From contig KB906724.1 of assembly GCA_000381565.1 (NCBI GenBank), positions 2,842,980 to 2,906,979 on the forward strand: a stretch of 64,000 nucleotides of DNA, written 5' to 3'. Shown here piece by piece: positions 1 to 7,939 of this stretch. The notes under the pieces were generated by a model. That model was not told the DNA's origin and did no database searches. It saw nothing but the letters and a program-made list of their open reading frames with translations. Positions within the stretch are counted from its first letter, which is position 1. Every line of letters begins with the position of its first letter. This stretch comes from Oxalobacteraceae bacterium AB_14 (GTDB lineage Bacteria; Pseudomonadota; Gammaproteobacteria; Burkholderiales; Burkholderiaceae_D). The position numbers were made by a program, and so were the translations under genes.

Positions 1-289
1 GGCGCCCTGCGATGGCCTGCTCCAGCTTGAGCGACGAAGCCACCAGGCGCTTGGCGCCCAGCGTGCCTATCGATCCCCGCAGACTGTGCAGGATTTTCCC
101 TGCGTCAGTATAACGTTCCTCGCGCAGGGCGACGGCGGCTTGTTGCAGCGGCGCCATGCCGGGCGCGCAGGCGTCGCGCACGATCTTCGAGACTACGGCC
201 AGCGCCTTATCGTCATTGCCCATGTACTTGAGCAAGGTATCGACCGAAAAGATTTGTTCTTCGGCTAACGGCGGTAAGGCGTCGGACAT
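1..289 (-). CDS. Hpt (histidine phosphotransfer) domain protein, C-terminus outside the window
   Basis: The minus-strand frame opens with ATG at 289 and stays open to the window edge (about 96 residues). It carries the Hpt core with a phosphorylatable His in the motif KILHSLRGSIGTLGA, followed by a helix beginning KRLVASSLKLEQ, which is the usual four-helix Hpt layout. Hpt proteins relay phosphate from the receiver of a hybrid kinase to a second response regulator in the cytoplasm. No partner is visible on this side. The hybrid kinase at 27880-32466 has its own Hpt, so it is not an obvious donor. Since the end is missing, this may be a stand-alone Hpt or part of a longer multidomain protein. 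The Hpt call is firm; the partner is unknown. Confidence 0.8.
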   Translation of the reverse strand, partial: MSDALPPLAEEQIFSVDTLLKYMGNDDKALAVVSKIVRDACAPGMAPLQQAAVALREERYTDAGKILHSLRGSIGTLGAKRLVASSLKLEQAIAGR

Positions 290-347
290 GCATCGCTCCG
301 TGTGAGGTGAAAACTCCCTGCATCATACTCTTTCCGCAACGCTGGTG

Positions 348-1223
348 TTACTGTTGCCCGTCATAGAACTGTTGCGTGAGCGTCTGCAAGGGCGTGTTCG
401 ACAGCGGCGGCATCGCCACCGTCGCCGGCGGCGCCACGCGCACCGGCTTGCCGCCGGCCTGGGCCGAATGCAGCACATTGCTGGTCGCCTCGGGCGCGGC
501 GTCCCAGACCGGAGGGTCCAGCCCTTCGAATACCCGCTTCAATTGATGGCCCCAGGTGTTGCGTATCATCTGGAAATACTGGTTGCGCTCGTCGATGGTG
601 ACGAAATGGGTGACCGCGAGCTTTTCCGTCTCATAGACCAGCAAATCCAGCGGCAGCCCGACCGACACATTCGAACGCAAGGTCGAGTCCATCGAAATGA
701 GCGCACATTTGGCGGCATCGTCCAGGCTGGTGGCCGGGGAGACCACGCGGTCGATGATCGGTTTGCCGTACTTGGCCTCGCCGATCTGGAAATAGGTATT
801 TTCATCGTGGGATTCGATGAAATTGCCGGCCGAATAGATCTGGAACAAACGGCAGCGTTCGCCCTTGATCTGACCGCCGAAAATGATGCTGACATTGAAC
901 TCGATGCCGAACTCGGCCAACGCCTTGGCGTCGCGCTCGTGCACCCTGCGCACGGCGTCGCCCAGCAGGCGGGCCGCCTCGTGCATGCTGCCGGCGGTCC
1001 AGATGCTGCGGCCGTCGGCGTTCTGCTGTTCGGACACCAGCTGGCGTATCGATTGCGAGATCGACAGATTTCCGGCGGTCATCATCACCATCATGCGTTC
1101 GCCCGGAATCTCAAACACGCTCATCTTGCGGAACGTGCCGACCTGGTCCACGCCAGCGTTGGTACGGGAATCCGATAGAAAAACCAGCCCGGCATTGAGG
1201 CGCATGCCCACACAATAGGTCAT
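348..1223 (-). CDS. anbu: Anbu (ancestral beta subunit) proteasome-type protease
   Basis: This 291-residue protein begins MTYCVGMRLNAGLVFLSDSR. That is the proteasome beta-subunit N-terminus with a candidate nucleophile Thr exposed when Met is removed. An Asp (SDSR) and a Lys (TFRKMSVFE) follow at the spacing of the Ntn-hydrolase active site. The family is COG3484, Anbu. The family almost always sits with a transglutaminase, an alpha-E protein and a circularly permuted ATP-grasp protein, exactly the set found upstream here, and is proposed to work with them on an unidentified peptide or conjugate. The start at 1223 is fixed by the Thr. The frame runs open further upstream to 1970, but only as antisense/overlap of the transglutaminase gene. 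Known in the family: an Ntn fold forming open-helix or ring oligomers. The substrate is not known. Confidence 0.92.
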   Translation of the reverse strand: MTYCVGMRLNAGLVFLSDSRTNAGVDQVGTFRKMSVFEIPGERMMVMMTAGNLSISQSIRQLVSEQQNADGRSIWTAGSMHEAARLLGDAVRRVHERDAKALAEFGIEFNVSIIFGGQIKGERCRLFQIYSAGNFIESHDENTYFQIGEAKYGKPIIDRVVSPATSLDDAAKCALISMDSTLRSNVSVGLPLDLLVYETEKLAVTHFVTIDERNQYFQMIRNTWGHQLKRVFEGLDPPVWDAAPEATSNVLHSAQAGGKPVRVAPPATVAMPPLSNTPLQTLTQQFYDGQQ

Positions 1224-1279
1224 CGTTGCAAGTTGTTGATTGGAATAATTATGATTGTACCCCGGGGTTGCGGCCCTAT

Positions 1280-2083
1280 CTATTGCGGCACGATCTGCAC
1301 GTCCACGCTCATCGATTCGGTGCCGCCGCCGCGCCGCACGCCGCGCACCGGCGCCGCCGCGTCGTAGTCGCGGCCGATGGCCAGGCGGCAATAGGCGTCC
1401 GTCATCAGCCGCGCGTGGGTCACATCGATGCTGACCCAGCCGGTGTAATCCCGGTCCTCGGCCCAGGCGTCCACCCAGGCATGGCTGGCGGCGTGGTCGC
1501 TGGTTTCCGGGTCGATGTAGCCGGACACGTAGCGCGCCGGTATCCCGTGCGCGTGACAGCAGGCCAGGAACAGGTGCGCGTGATCCTGGCACACGCCTTC
1601 GCCCAGCGCCAGCGCGTCGCTGGCGGTGGTGGTGACGGCGGTCGCACCGCTTTGATACCGGACCGCACCAAAGATGTGCTCCGCCAGGCGGATCAAGTCC
1701 TTGGTCTGCGCCTTGCCGTCCGGCAGGCAGGACGCCGCCAGTTCCAGGATGCCGGGCGTGGGCTCGGTCAGCCGGGTCGACACCGTGTAGATCAGCGGCG
1801 ACAGGCTGTCGCCGTTTGGTATCCGCCCCTGTTTCGGGCTGGTGGTCTCGATCACGCCGCCGGCCACGATGGTCAGCCCCTGGTGCGGCAGGTTCATCGT
1901 CATCATGTGCGACAGGTTGCCGTAGGCGTCGGTGTAGGCGTGCACATGGCCCGGCATGGCGATGTTCCACGACAGCACGTGCTGCTGCGCCTCGGCGCGC
2001 GGCGTCAGATGCAGCTGCTGGATGGTGTAGGCCAGCGGCGTGGTGTAGGTGTAGCGCGTTTGGTGACGGATGCTCAGTTGCAT
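1280..2083 (-). CDS. transglutaminase-like cysteine protease of the Anbu cluster
   Basis: 267 residues. The N-terminal half has the bacterial transglutaminase-like beta fold (MQLSIRHQTRYTY). The C-terminal half carries the papain-like triad: Cys in GEGVCQDHAH, His in ASHAWVDAW and Asp in SIDVTH. Family COG1305, cytosolic because no signal peptide is seen. It lies 56 bp upstream of anbu and 13 bp downstream of the alpha-E gene, all in one direction, so it belongs to one transcript. Members may cleave or form isopeptide bonds; which reaction applies here cannot be read from sequence. All three catalytic residues are present, so it should be active. Confidence 0.92.
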   Translation of the reverse strand: MQLSIRHQTRYTYTTPLAYTIQQLHLTPRAEAQQHVLSWNIAMPGHVHAYTDAYGNLSHMMTMNLPHQGLTIVAGGVIETTSPKQGRIPNGDSLSPLIYTVSTRLTEPTPGILELAASCLPDGKAQTKDLIRLAEHIFGAVRYQSGATAVTTTASDALALGEGVCQDHAHLFLACCHAHGIPARYVSGYIDPETSDHAASHAWVDAWAEDRDYTGWVSIDVTHARLMTDAYCRLAIGRDYDAAAPVRGVRRGGGTESMSVDVQIVPQ

Positions 2084-2096
2084 GGAATGTCTCGCT

Positions 2097-3047
2097 TCAA
2101 GCCGCCAGCGGCACCAGGAAGTCGCGGCTGACGCGATTGCCCAATTGGTTGATGTCGGCCAGGAAGCCGGTCAGGGTATCGTGCAGGCCAGTCGCCAGGA
2201 TGTCGTCGATCTTGCCGAATTGCAGTTCGGCCCGCAGCCTGCCGGCGAAGCGTTCCGTATCGGCGGAAACGTCGTTGCGCACCTCGCGCAGGTTCTGCAC
2301 CACTTCGTCCATGCAGGCCAGCAAGGAACGCGGCATGTCGCCGCGCATCATCAGCAGCTCGGCGATGCGGGCCGGGGTGATGACGTCGCGATACACCTTG
2401 CGGTAGATCTCGAAGCCGGACACCGAGCGCAACAACGCGCCCCAGTAGTAGAAATCGCGCTGCGTCATGGCCTCGCCGGTACTTTCCGCGCCACCGCCGT
2501 GGAACTTGACGTCGAGGATGCGGGCGGTGTTGTCGGCCCGCTCCAGGAAGGTGCCAAGCCGGATGAAATGCACGGCTTCGTCGCGCAACATGGTGCCAAC
2601 GGTGACGCCGCGCGACAAATGCGAGCGGAACTTGACCCACTCGAAGAACTTGCTGGGATCGTTTTCCAGCAGATCGCTGTCCAGCCGTTTCTGCATGTCG
2701 AGCCAGGTCTGGTTCTGGATCTCCCATACCTCCGTGGTCAGCGTGCCGCGCACGGCGCGGGCGTTCTCGCGCGCCTCGGTCAGGCAGGCCACGATGGAGG
2801 ACGGATTGTCCGGGTCGCGCACCATGAAATCGATGACGGCACGCGCCTCCAGCGTATCGTACTTGCGGTCGAACGCGGACTGCAGCTCGGAGATGCCGAG
2901 CATGGCGCGCCAGCCGTGGGCGTTTTCCTCGTCCGATTGCGGCAGCATCGACGTCTGCACGTTGACATCGAGCATGCGGGCGGTGTTTTCGGCGCGCTCG
3001 GTGTAGCGCGCCATCCAGAACAGGTGATCGGCGGTACGGCTTAACAT
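2097..3047 (-). CDS. alpha-E domain protein of the Anbu cluster
   Basis: 316 residues, all-helical, family COG2307 (alpha-E / DUF403). The N-terminus MLSRTADHLFWMARYTERAE is the family hallmark, with repeated Arg/Glu helices such as FLERADNTARILD and YWGALLRSVSGFE. There is no signal peptide or membrane span. The gene is 9 bp downstream of the ATP-grasp gene and 13 bp upstream of the transglutaminase gene. Alpha-E proteins are nearly always encoded beside, or fused to, the permuted ATP-grasp protein and are thought to be its partner in a peptide-ligase-like reaction. No chemistry has been proven to my knowledge. Confidence 0.9.
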   Translation of the reverse strand: MLSRTADHLFWMARYTERAENTARMLDVNVQTSMLPQSDEENAHGWRAMLGISELQSAFDRKYDTLEARAVIDFMVRDPDNPSSIVACLTEARENARAVRGTLTTEVWEIQNQTWLDMQKRLDSDLLENDPSKFFEWVKFRSHLSRGVTVGTMLRDEAVHFIRLGTFLERADNTARILDVKFHGGGAESTGEAMTQRDFYYWGALLRSVSGFEIYRKVYRDVITPARIAELLMMRGDMPRSLLACMDEVVQNLREVRNDVSADTERFAGRLRAELQFGKIDDILATGLHDTLTGFLADINQLGNRVSRDFLVPLAA

Positions 3048-3056
3048 GGGCTCTCC

Positions 3057-4487
3057 TTAGCGTTCCAAAATCCAGGTGTCCTTGGTGCCGCCGCCTTGCG
3101 ACGAGTTCACCACCAGCGAGCCTTCCTGCAGGGCCACACGGGTCAGCCCGCCCGGCACCATCGAAATGGTCTTGCCGGACAACACAAAGGGGCGCAGATC
3201 GATGTGGCGCGGCGCGATGCCGCTTTCCACATAGGTAGGGCAGGCCGACAACGCCAGCGTCGGCTGGGCGATGTAGCCGTCCGGGTTGGCGATCAGTCGC
3301 CGGCGGAAGTCTTCGATCTGCTGCCGGGTCGAGGCCGGTCCGACCAGCATGCCGTAGCCGCCGGCGCCGTGCACCTCCTTGACCACCAGCTCGGGCAGGT
3401 TGGCCAGCGTGTAGGCCAGGTCTTCCCTCTTGCGGCATTGGTAGGTCGGCACATTGTTCAGCACCGGCTGCTCGGACAGATAGAATTTGATCATGTCGGG
3501 CACAAAGGGATAGATCGACTTGTCGTCCGCCACCCCGGTGCCGATGGCGTTGGCCAAGGTGACGCGCCCGGCGCGGTACACCGACAGCAAGCCCGGCACG
3601 CCCAGCGAAGAATCCGGCCGGAACGCCAGCGGATCGAGGAAATCGTCGTCCAGGCGGCGATAGATCACGTCCACCCGCTTGGGGCCGCGCGTGGTGCGCA
3701 TGAACACGGTGTTGTCGCTGACAAACAAATCCTTGCCCTCGACCAGTTCCACGCCCATCTGCTGGGCCAGGAAGGCGTGTTCGAAGTAGGCGGAGTTGTA
3801 CATGCCCGGCGTCATGACGACCACGGTGGGGTCGGTGATGCCCATCGGCGCCACCGAGCGCAGGTTATCGAGCAGCAAGTCGGGATAGTGGTCGACTGGC
3901 GCGATCTTGTTGCGGGCGAACAGTTCCGGGAACAGCCGCATCATCATCTTGCGGTCTTCCAGCATGTAGGAGACCCCGGACGGCACCCGCAGGTTGTCCT
4001 CCAGCACGTAGAACTCGCCCTGGCCGGCGCGCACGATGTCGACCCCGGCGATGTGCGCATAGATGTCCGACGCGACCTTGATGCCCTGCATCTCCGGCCG
4101 GTACTGGGCGTTCTTGTAGATTTGCTCGGCGGGGATGATGCCGGCCTTGATGATGTTCTGGTCATGATAAATATCATGGATGAACATGTTCAGGGCCTGG
4201 ACCCGTTGCACCAGCCCGGTTTGCAGCTGCTTCCATTCGGCCGCCGGGATAATGCGCGGTATCGTATCGAAGGGGATCAGCCGCTCGGTGCCGGCATCGT
4301 CGCCATAGACGGCGAAGGTGATGCCGACCCGGCGGAAGGTCAGGTCGGCCTCGGCCCGCTTGCGCTCGATGGTCTCGGCCGGCTGGCGCTGCAGCCAGCC
4401 GCAAAACTCGCGGTAGTGGTCACGCACCTCGGCGCTGGCATGATGGGCCAGCCCGTCGGCGGTCATTTCGTTGAAGAATTTAGCCAT
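3057..4487 (-). CDS. circularly permuted ATP-grasp type 2 protein of the Anbu cluster
   Basis: 476 residues from the chosen start (MAKFFNEMT). Family COG2308 (CP_ATPgrasp, DUF404/407). Diagnostic segments are QALNMFIHDIYHDQNI, FYVLEDNLRVPSGVSYMLE (ATP/Mg region) and VVKEVHGAGGYGMLVGP (nucleotide loop), ending LVVNSSQGGGTKDTW. An ATG nine nucleotides after an AGGGA Shine-Dalgarno decides for 4487; in-frame ATGs at 4496 and 4526 have poorer spacing. It is the first gene of the four-gene Anbu operon. The family is related to glutathionylspermidine-synthase-type ligases, so an ATP-dependent amide ligase is the best guess. The acceptor and the amine are unknown. Confidence 0.92.
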   Translation of the reverse strand: MAKFFNEMTADGLAHHASAEVRDHYREFCGWLQRQPAETIERKRAEADLTFRRVGITFAVYGDDAGTERLIPFDTIPRIIPAAEWKQLQTGLVQRVQALNMFIHDIYHDQNIIKAGIIPAEQIYKNAQYRPEMQGIKVASDIYAHIAGVDIVRAGQGEFYVLEDNLRVPSGVSYMLEDRKMMMRLFPELFARNKIAPVDHYPDLLLDNLRSVAPMGITDPTVVVMTPGMYNSAYFEHAFLAQQMGVELVEGKDLFVSDNTVFMRTTRGPKRVDVIYRRLDDDFLDPLAFRPDSSLGVPGLLSVYRAGRVTLANAIGTGVADDKSIYPFVPDMIKFYLSEQPVLNNVPTYQCRKREDLAYTLANLPELVVKEVHGAGGYGMLVGPASTRQQIEDFRRRLIANPDGYIAQPTLALSACPTYVESGIAPRHIDLRPFVLSGKTISMVPGGLTRVALQEGSLVVNSSQGGGTKDTWILER

Positions 4488-4562
4488 GTCGAACATTCCC
4501 TGGTGAGTACATTTCTTTACTATCAAGAAACGTGCCAGGAAAAATGCCCGCTATTGGTGCGC

Positions 4563-5645
4563 CTACCGGGCCATGTCGATCTGCCAGAAACCGCTGCTGG
4601 TCTCGGTCTTGTGGGCCACCATCGCGGCCGGCAGGGTAATCTTCAAGGCCGCCATGCGCGCCGGGTCCACCATCACTGTCGGCGTCATCTGGCGCAGGAT
4701 GGGCAGCACGTCCGGCTTGGTGTGGCGCTGCAGGATCTTGGCCGCCTGGTTGCCGGCCAGCCGGCCGACCTGGGTGAAATCGGCGCCCACGTACAGCGCC
4801 GCGCCCGGCACGCGCACCATCGCCAGCGTGACCACCGGCACCTTGTTCTCGATGCCGAAATCGCCCAGGTCGATCGCCGCCTCGTAACGGTGCAGGCCGT
4901 AGTAAGTGTCCAGCGGCACGGCGAACAGATCGACGCCGCGACCGCCGTTATACAGTTCCTTCAGCGTCGGCGCGATCGGGTCGGCCTTGTTCACCAGCCG
5001 TGGGCTGACGTCCAGTCCCAACGGCTTGCCGTCGCGGGCCGCCGCCGCGACGTTGGCGACGCCGTTTTCATCGTCGGTGTGCACCATGCCGATCCGGTGC
5101 GCATTGGGAAACACGTCGCGCACCAGTTTCAGCGTGTCGGACATGTCGGTGTACAAGGTGGAGCCGGTCGCGCCTTCGCCGCCGTCCACCAGCGACACGC
5201 AGCCGGCATCCTCGGGATTGGCCACCGCCGTGAACACCAGCGGGATATGGGCGTCGACCAGCATGCCGCGCGCATACTTGGTGGCCGGCGTGCCGATGGT
5301 CAACACCAGGTCCGGCTTGGCGATGACGATGCGACTGGTTTCCTGGCGGATGCGCAGCAACACGCCCAGGCGGTTCCAGAAGCCGCCTTTTTCGACGTCG
5401 AAGTCGATCGCCACGCGGTTGATGCTCAGGTTCTTGCCTTCGACCAGGCCGCTGTCCTGCAGCGACTTGAGAAAGCCGGTGTAGGCCTGCTGGTAAGGCT
5501 CGATGTCGGTGACCTGCAAGATCTCGACCTTGAAGACGCGGGCGTCGTCCATGGTTTCCGGCGGCAGCGGTTCGAAGGCGAGGGCGGGGAGGGTGCCGGC
5601 GCACAGCGCCAGCGCGATCAGGGGAAGGGCGTAGGATTTTTGCAT
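4563..5645 (-). CDS. periplasmic ABC-type substrate-binding protein (PF04392 type)
   Basis: 360 residues starting MQKSYALPLIALALCAGTLP, a clear signal peptide with likely cleavage after PALA. The mature part has the two-lobed ABC_sub_bind fold (COG2984): VEILQVTDIEPYQQAYTGFL, PDLVLTIGTPATKYAR, IPLVFTAVANPEDAG and NKVPVVTLAMVRVPGAALYVGADF. In this family such proteins bind amino acids such as tryptophan or other small ligands. No permease or ATPase gene is adjacent, so it may be an orphan sensor-type protein or serve a transporter encoded elsewhere. In-frame ATGs exist upstream to 5729, but the signal peptide picks 5645. The gene starts 108 bp before the end of the PRC-barrel gene. The ligand is unknown. 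Confidence 0.8.
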   Translation of the reverse strand: MQKSYALPLIALALCAGTLPALAFEPLPPETMDDARVFKVEILQVTDIEPYQQAYTGFLKSLQDSGLVEGKNLSINRVAIDFDVEKGGFWNRLGVLLRIRQETSRIVIAKPDLVLTIGTPATKYARGMLVDAHIPLVFTAVANPEDAGCVSLVDGGEGATGSTLYTDMSDTLKLVRDVFPNAHRIGMVHTDDENGVANVAAAARDGKPLGLDVSPRLVNKADPIAPTLKELYNGGRGVDLFAVPLDTYYGLHRYEAAIDLGDFGIENKVPVVTLAMVRVPGAALYVGADFTQVGRLAGNQAAKILQRHTKPDVLPILRQMTPTVMVDPARMAALKITLPAAMVAHKTETSSGFWQIDMAR

Positions 5646-5753
5646 GGCGGGTCTAATTGCTGTCGATGCAACAATTAGACCAGAGATGCCCGTCAGGCAC
5701 GCTTGCAATCGCATGCCTTGACGAGCCAATCTGCGCGTCCTGCGGGCCAGCCG

Positions 5754-6278
5754 CTACAGGTTGCCGCTGCTGCTGCCGCTGCTGCCAGGGGTGGTGCGGC
5801 TGGCGCTGGCGCCAGGATCGCTTTGCAGGCTGCCGGTGCCGGTGCCCATCACGCTGCCGCTGGCGGTGCGGGCGCCGGCCATGTTCTGCTGGGTGCCGTA
5901 GAAGTTGTGGATCAGGGTGCTGAACTCGGCGCTGGCCATGTCGGGCCAGTTATCCTTGTTGAAGCCGGGGGCGTTCTTCAGGTGCTCCTTGGACACGTCC
6001 AGCAGGAAACGTTTGTTGGCGCTGTCCAGTTGCAAAGCCTGCCAGGGGACAGCGAACAGCTTGTCGCCCATGCCCAGCCAGCCGCCGAACGACAACACCG
6101 CATAGGCGACGCTGCCCTGGCGCATGTCGAGCATGATTTCCTTGATGTCGCCCAGGTCTTCATCCTGGAGGTTGTAAACGTCTTCGCCGATCAGTGTGTC
6201 GGCGCCCATCAGCCGAGGGCCGGGGCCGGCCGAGGTATCGCTGTAAATGCCATAGGTATCGCGGTCTAGGTAGCTCAT
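5754..6278 (-). CDS. PRC-barrel domain protein
   Basis: 174 residues from MSYLDRDTYG, where GGAG stands just before the ATG; a longer in-frame start at 6332 lacks this. Residues about 20-105 form a PRC barrel (LMGADTLIGEDVYNLQDEDL, then AYAVLSFGGWLGMGDKLFAVPW). The last 40 residues are a low-complexity Gly/Ser/Thr tail. No signal peptide or membrane span. Single-domain PRC-barrel proteins of this kind are common stress-associated cytosolic proteins in proteobacteria with no settled role. It appears monocistronic, with 140 bp of non-coding DNA upstream. Confidence 0.8.
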   Translation of the reverse strand: MSYLDRDTYGIYSDTSAGPGPRLMGADTLIGEDVYNLQDEDLGDIKEIMLDMRQGSVAYAVLSFGGWLGMGDKLFAVPWQALQLDSANKRFLLDVSKEHLKNAPGFNKDNWPDMASAEFSTLIHNFYGTQQNMAGARTASGSVMGTGTGSLQSDPGASASRTTPGSSGSSSGNL

Positions 6279-6418
6279 GTTGGTCTCCAGATGGTGAGTA
6301 AGGTCCCGCGTTGGATAACGAGGTGACAACACTCATCATGCTTGGAGCGAGCTGGTACAGCTATAGGTGCGCGAGCGGTGTGGCTGTAGGACAGCACTGA
6401 GTTCCTGGGGAACCAAAC

Positions 6419-7888
6419 TCAGGCCGCCGCGGCCACCACCCGGTTGCGGCCGTCCCGCTTGGCACGGTACAGCGCGTGGTCGCTGCGTTCTATCCACGCT
6501 TCATGACCGGGGTCTTCTGGATTGACGAGCGCGATGCCGACGCTGACCGTGAAGTGGAAAGCGCCGTGCTCGCTGGCCACCGGCGCCGCCGCCACGCGGC
6601 TGCGCAGGCGTTCGGCGAAGTAGTAGGCGCCTTCGGCGTCGGCTTGCGGCAGGATGATGACGAATTCCTCGCCGCCGTAGCGGCAGGCGCAGTCGACCTC
6701 GCGCGACAGGGCGCGGATCGCCGCCGCCAGCACCCGGATCGCCTCATCGCCGACCGGGTGGCCGTGGCGGTCGTTGATCTGCTTGAAGTGGTCGATATCG
6801 ACCATCACCAGCGCCGCTTGCGCCCCGAGCCGCTGGGCCCGATGCCATTCGGCGGCGATGCGCTCGTCCGCCACGCGCCGGTTGTGCAGCCCGGTCAGGC
6901 TGTCGGTGCCGGCCAGCATGTACAGCCGCTGGTTCGCATGGCGCAAGTCGGTCAGCAACTGGTTGGTCAGGGACTGCCAGTGCAGGAACATGTGATAGCC
7001 GAACACGGCGATAAACACGACGATCAGCGCGAACACCCAGTAAAACGCCCAGGTCGTATCGCGCGCCACCGCCAGCGCCCGCGCCAGCGCCGCGGGAATG
7101 CCGGCCGCCTGTGCCTGCAGCAGATTGTCGGCCAGTTGCAGGGTAACGAAACCGTAGACCAGCACGCCGACCGTCACGCAGCCGAGCCAGCGCAGCACGG
7201 AACCGCGCGGATCGCGGCTGGCGTCCACCAGCAGTTGCGGCCTCTGCTGCTGCCAGCGCTCCAGCCGCGGCCACATCAGCGCCAATACCGGCGCGCAGAG
7301 CAACACGCTTTGCAGGAAGGCGCCCAGCCACCAGCCCTGCCAGATCGGCAGCAGCGCGGTGGAGTCGATGCGGTTGGTGTAGCACCAGACCAGCGCGCCG
7401 CTGGAACTGAAGATCGCCCCGACGAACGCCAGCTGCACATAAAACAGCATCGCCCCCACGGTGGTCAAGCGCCGGCTGATGGAAATGGCCCGGTAACCCA
7501 GCCCCATGACCGCAAAGCCGAGCGGATTGGCGGCGCTGAACAGCAGCGCCCAGGCCAGCGGCATGCCGCCGTACAGGGCCAGCGTCAACGTCGCCAGAAA
7601 GGCAGGAATGGCGCCCCACCACCAGCCGCAGGTGAGTGTCCACAGCAGGCAGATCACCAGCGGCGGATAAACGGTGATGTACAGCTCGACCCCGCCCAGC
7701 CGCACCGGCAGGCCGGACCATTTGTAGATCACGGAAGCCAGCCCGAGCCCGATACTGGCGGCCAGCGACAGCAGCCACAGCGTCGAGATCGACAGCCGTT
7801 CGCTACGGTCGCCGTGCCGGAACAGGCGTCGCACCGACACGGCGCGCGCCATCTGCGGCAGCTCCGGGGACGGCTGGCTATGTATCAT
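6419..7888 (-). CDS. membrane diguanylate cyclase (MASE1-like sensor plus GGDEF)
   Basis: 489 residues. Residues about 35-300 hold six to eight hydrophobic segments with the feel of a MASE1 sensor (for example LWLLSLAASIGLGLASVIYK and FYWVFALIVVFIAVFGYHMF). Residues about 325-489 are a GGDEF domain: DSLTGLHNRR, VMVDIDHFKQINDRHGH and the active motif RYGGEEF near residue 403. The signature Asp and Glu residues are all present, so it should make cyclic di-GMP. A classical RxxD inhibitory site five residues before GGEEF is not evident (the segment reads SREVDCACRYGGEEF). The signal is unknown. The gene ends 51 bp from the ScfR-type regulator gene, same strand. Confidence 0.88.
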   Translation of the reverse strand: MIHSQPSPELPQMARAVSVRRLFRHGDRSERLSISTLWLLSLAASIGLGLASVIYKWSGLPVRLGGVELYITVYPPLVICLLWTLTCGWWWGAIPAFLATLTLALYGGMPLAWALLFSAANPLGFAVMGLGYRAISISRRLTTVGAMLFYVQLAFVGAIFSSSGALVWCYTNRIDSTALLPIWQGWWLGAFLQSVLLCAPVLALMWPRLERWQQQRPQLLVDASRDPRGSVLRWLGCVTVGVLVYGFVTLQLADNLLQAQAAGIPAALARALAVARDTTWAFYWVFALIVVFIAVFGYHMFLHWQSLTNQLLTDLRHANQRLYMLAGTDSLTGLHNRRVADERIAAEWHRAQRLGAQAALVMVDIDHFKQINDRHGHPVGDEAIRVLAAAIRALSREVDCACRYGGEEFVIILPQADAEGAYYFAERLRSRVAAAPVASEHGAFHFTVSVGIALVNPEDPGHEAWIERSDHALYRAKRDGRNRVVAAAA

Positions 7889-7939
7889 GGAGAAATCCTA
7901 GTTGCATACAGGATTGTAGCGCGAGGCGATGTCGATTTG

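Noticed and set aside
348..1970. A 540-codon open frame as one long Anbu protein
   Set aside because: The part above 1223 is another frame of the transglutaminase gene; the Thr-led start MTYCVGM fixes the N-terminus at 1223.
3096..5678. 860-codon plus-strand frame
   Set aside because: Antisense to the ATP-grasp and binding-protein genes; no ribosome site, His/Arg-rich composition typical of high-GC shadow frames.
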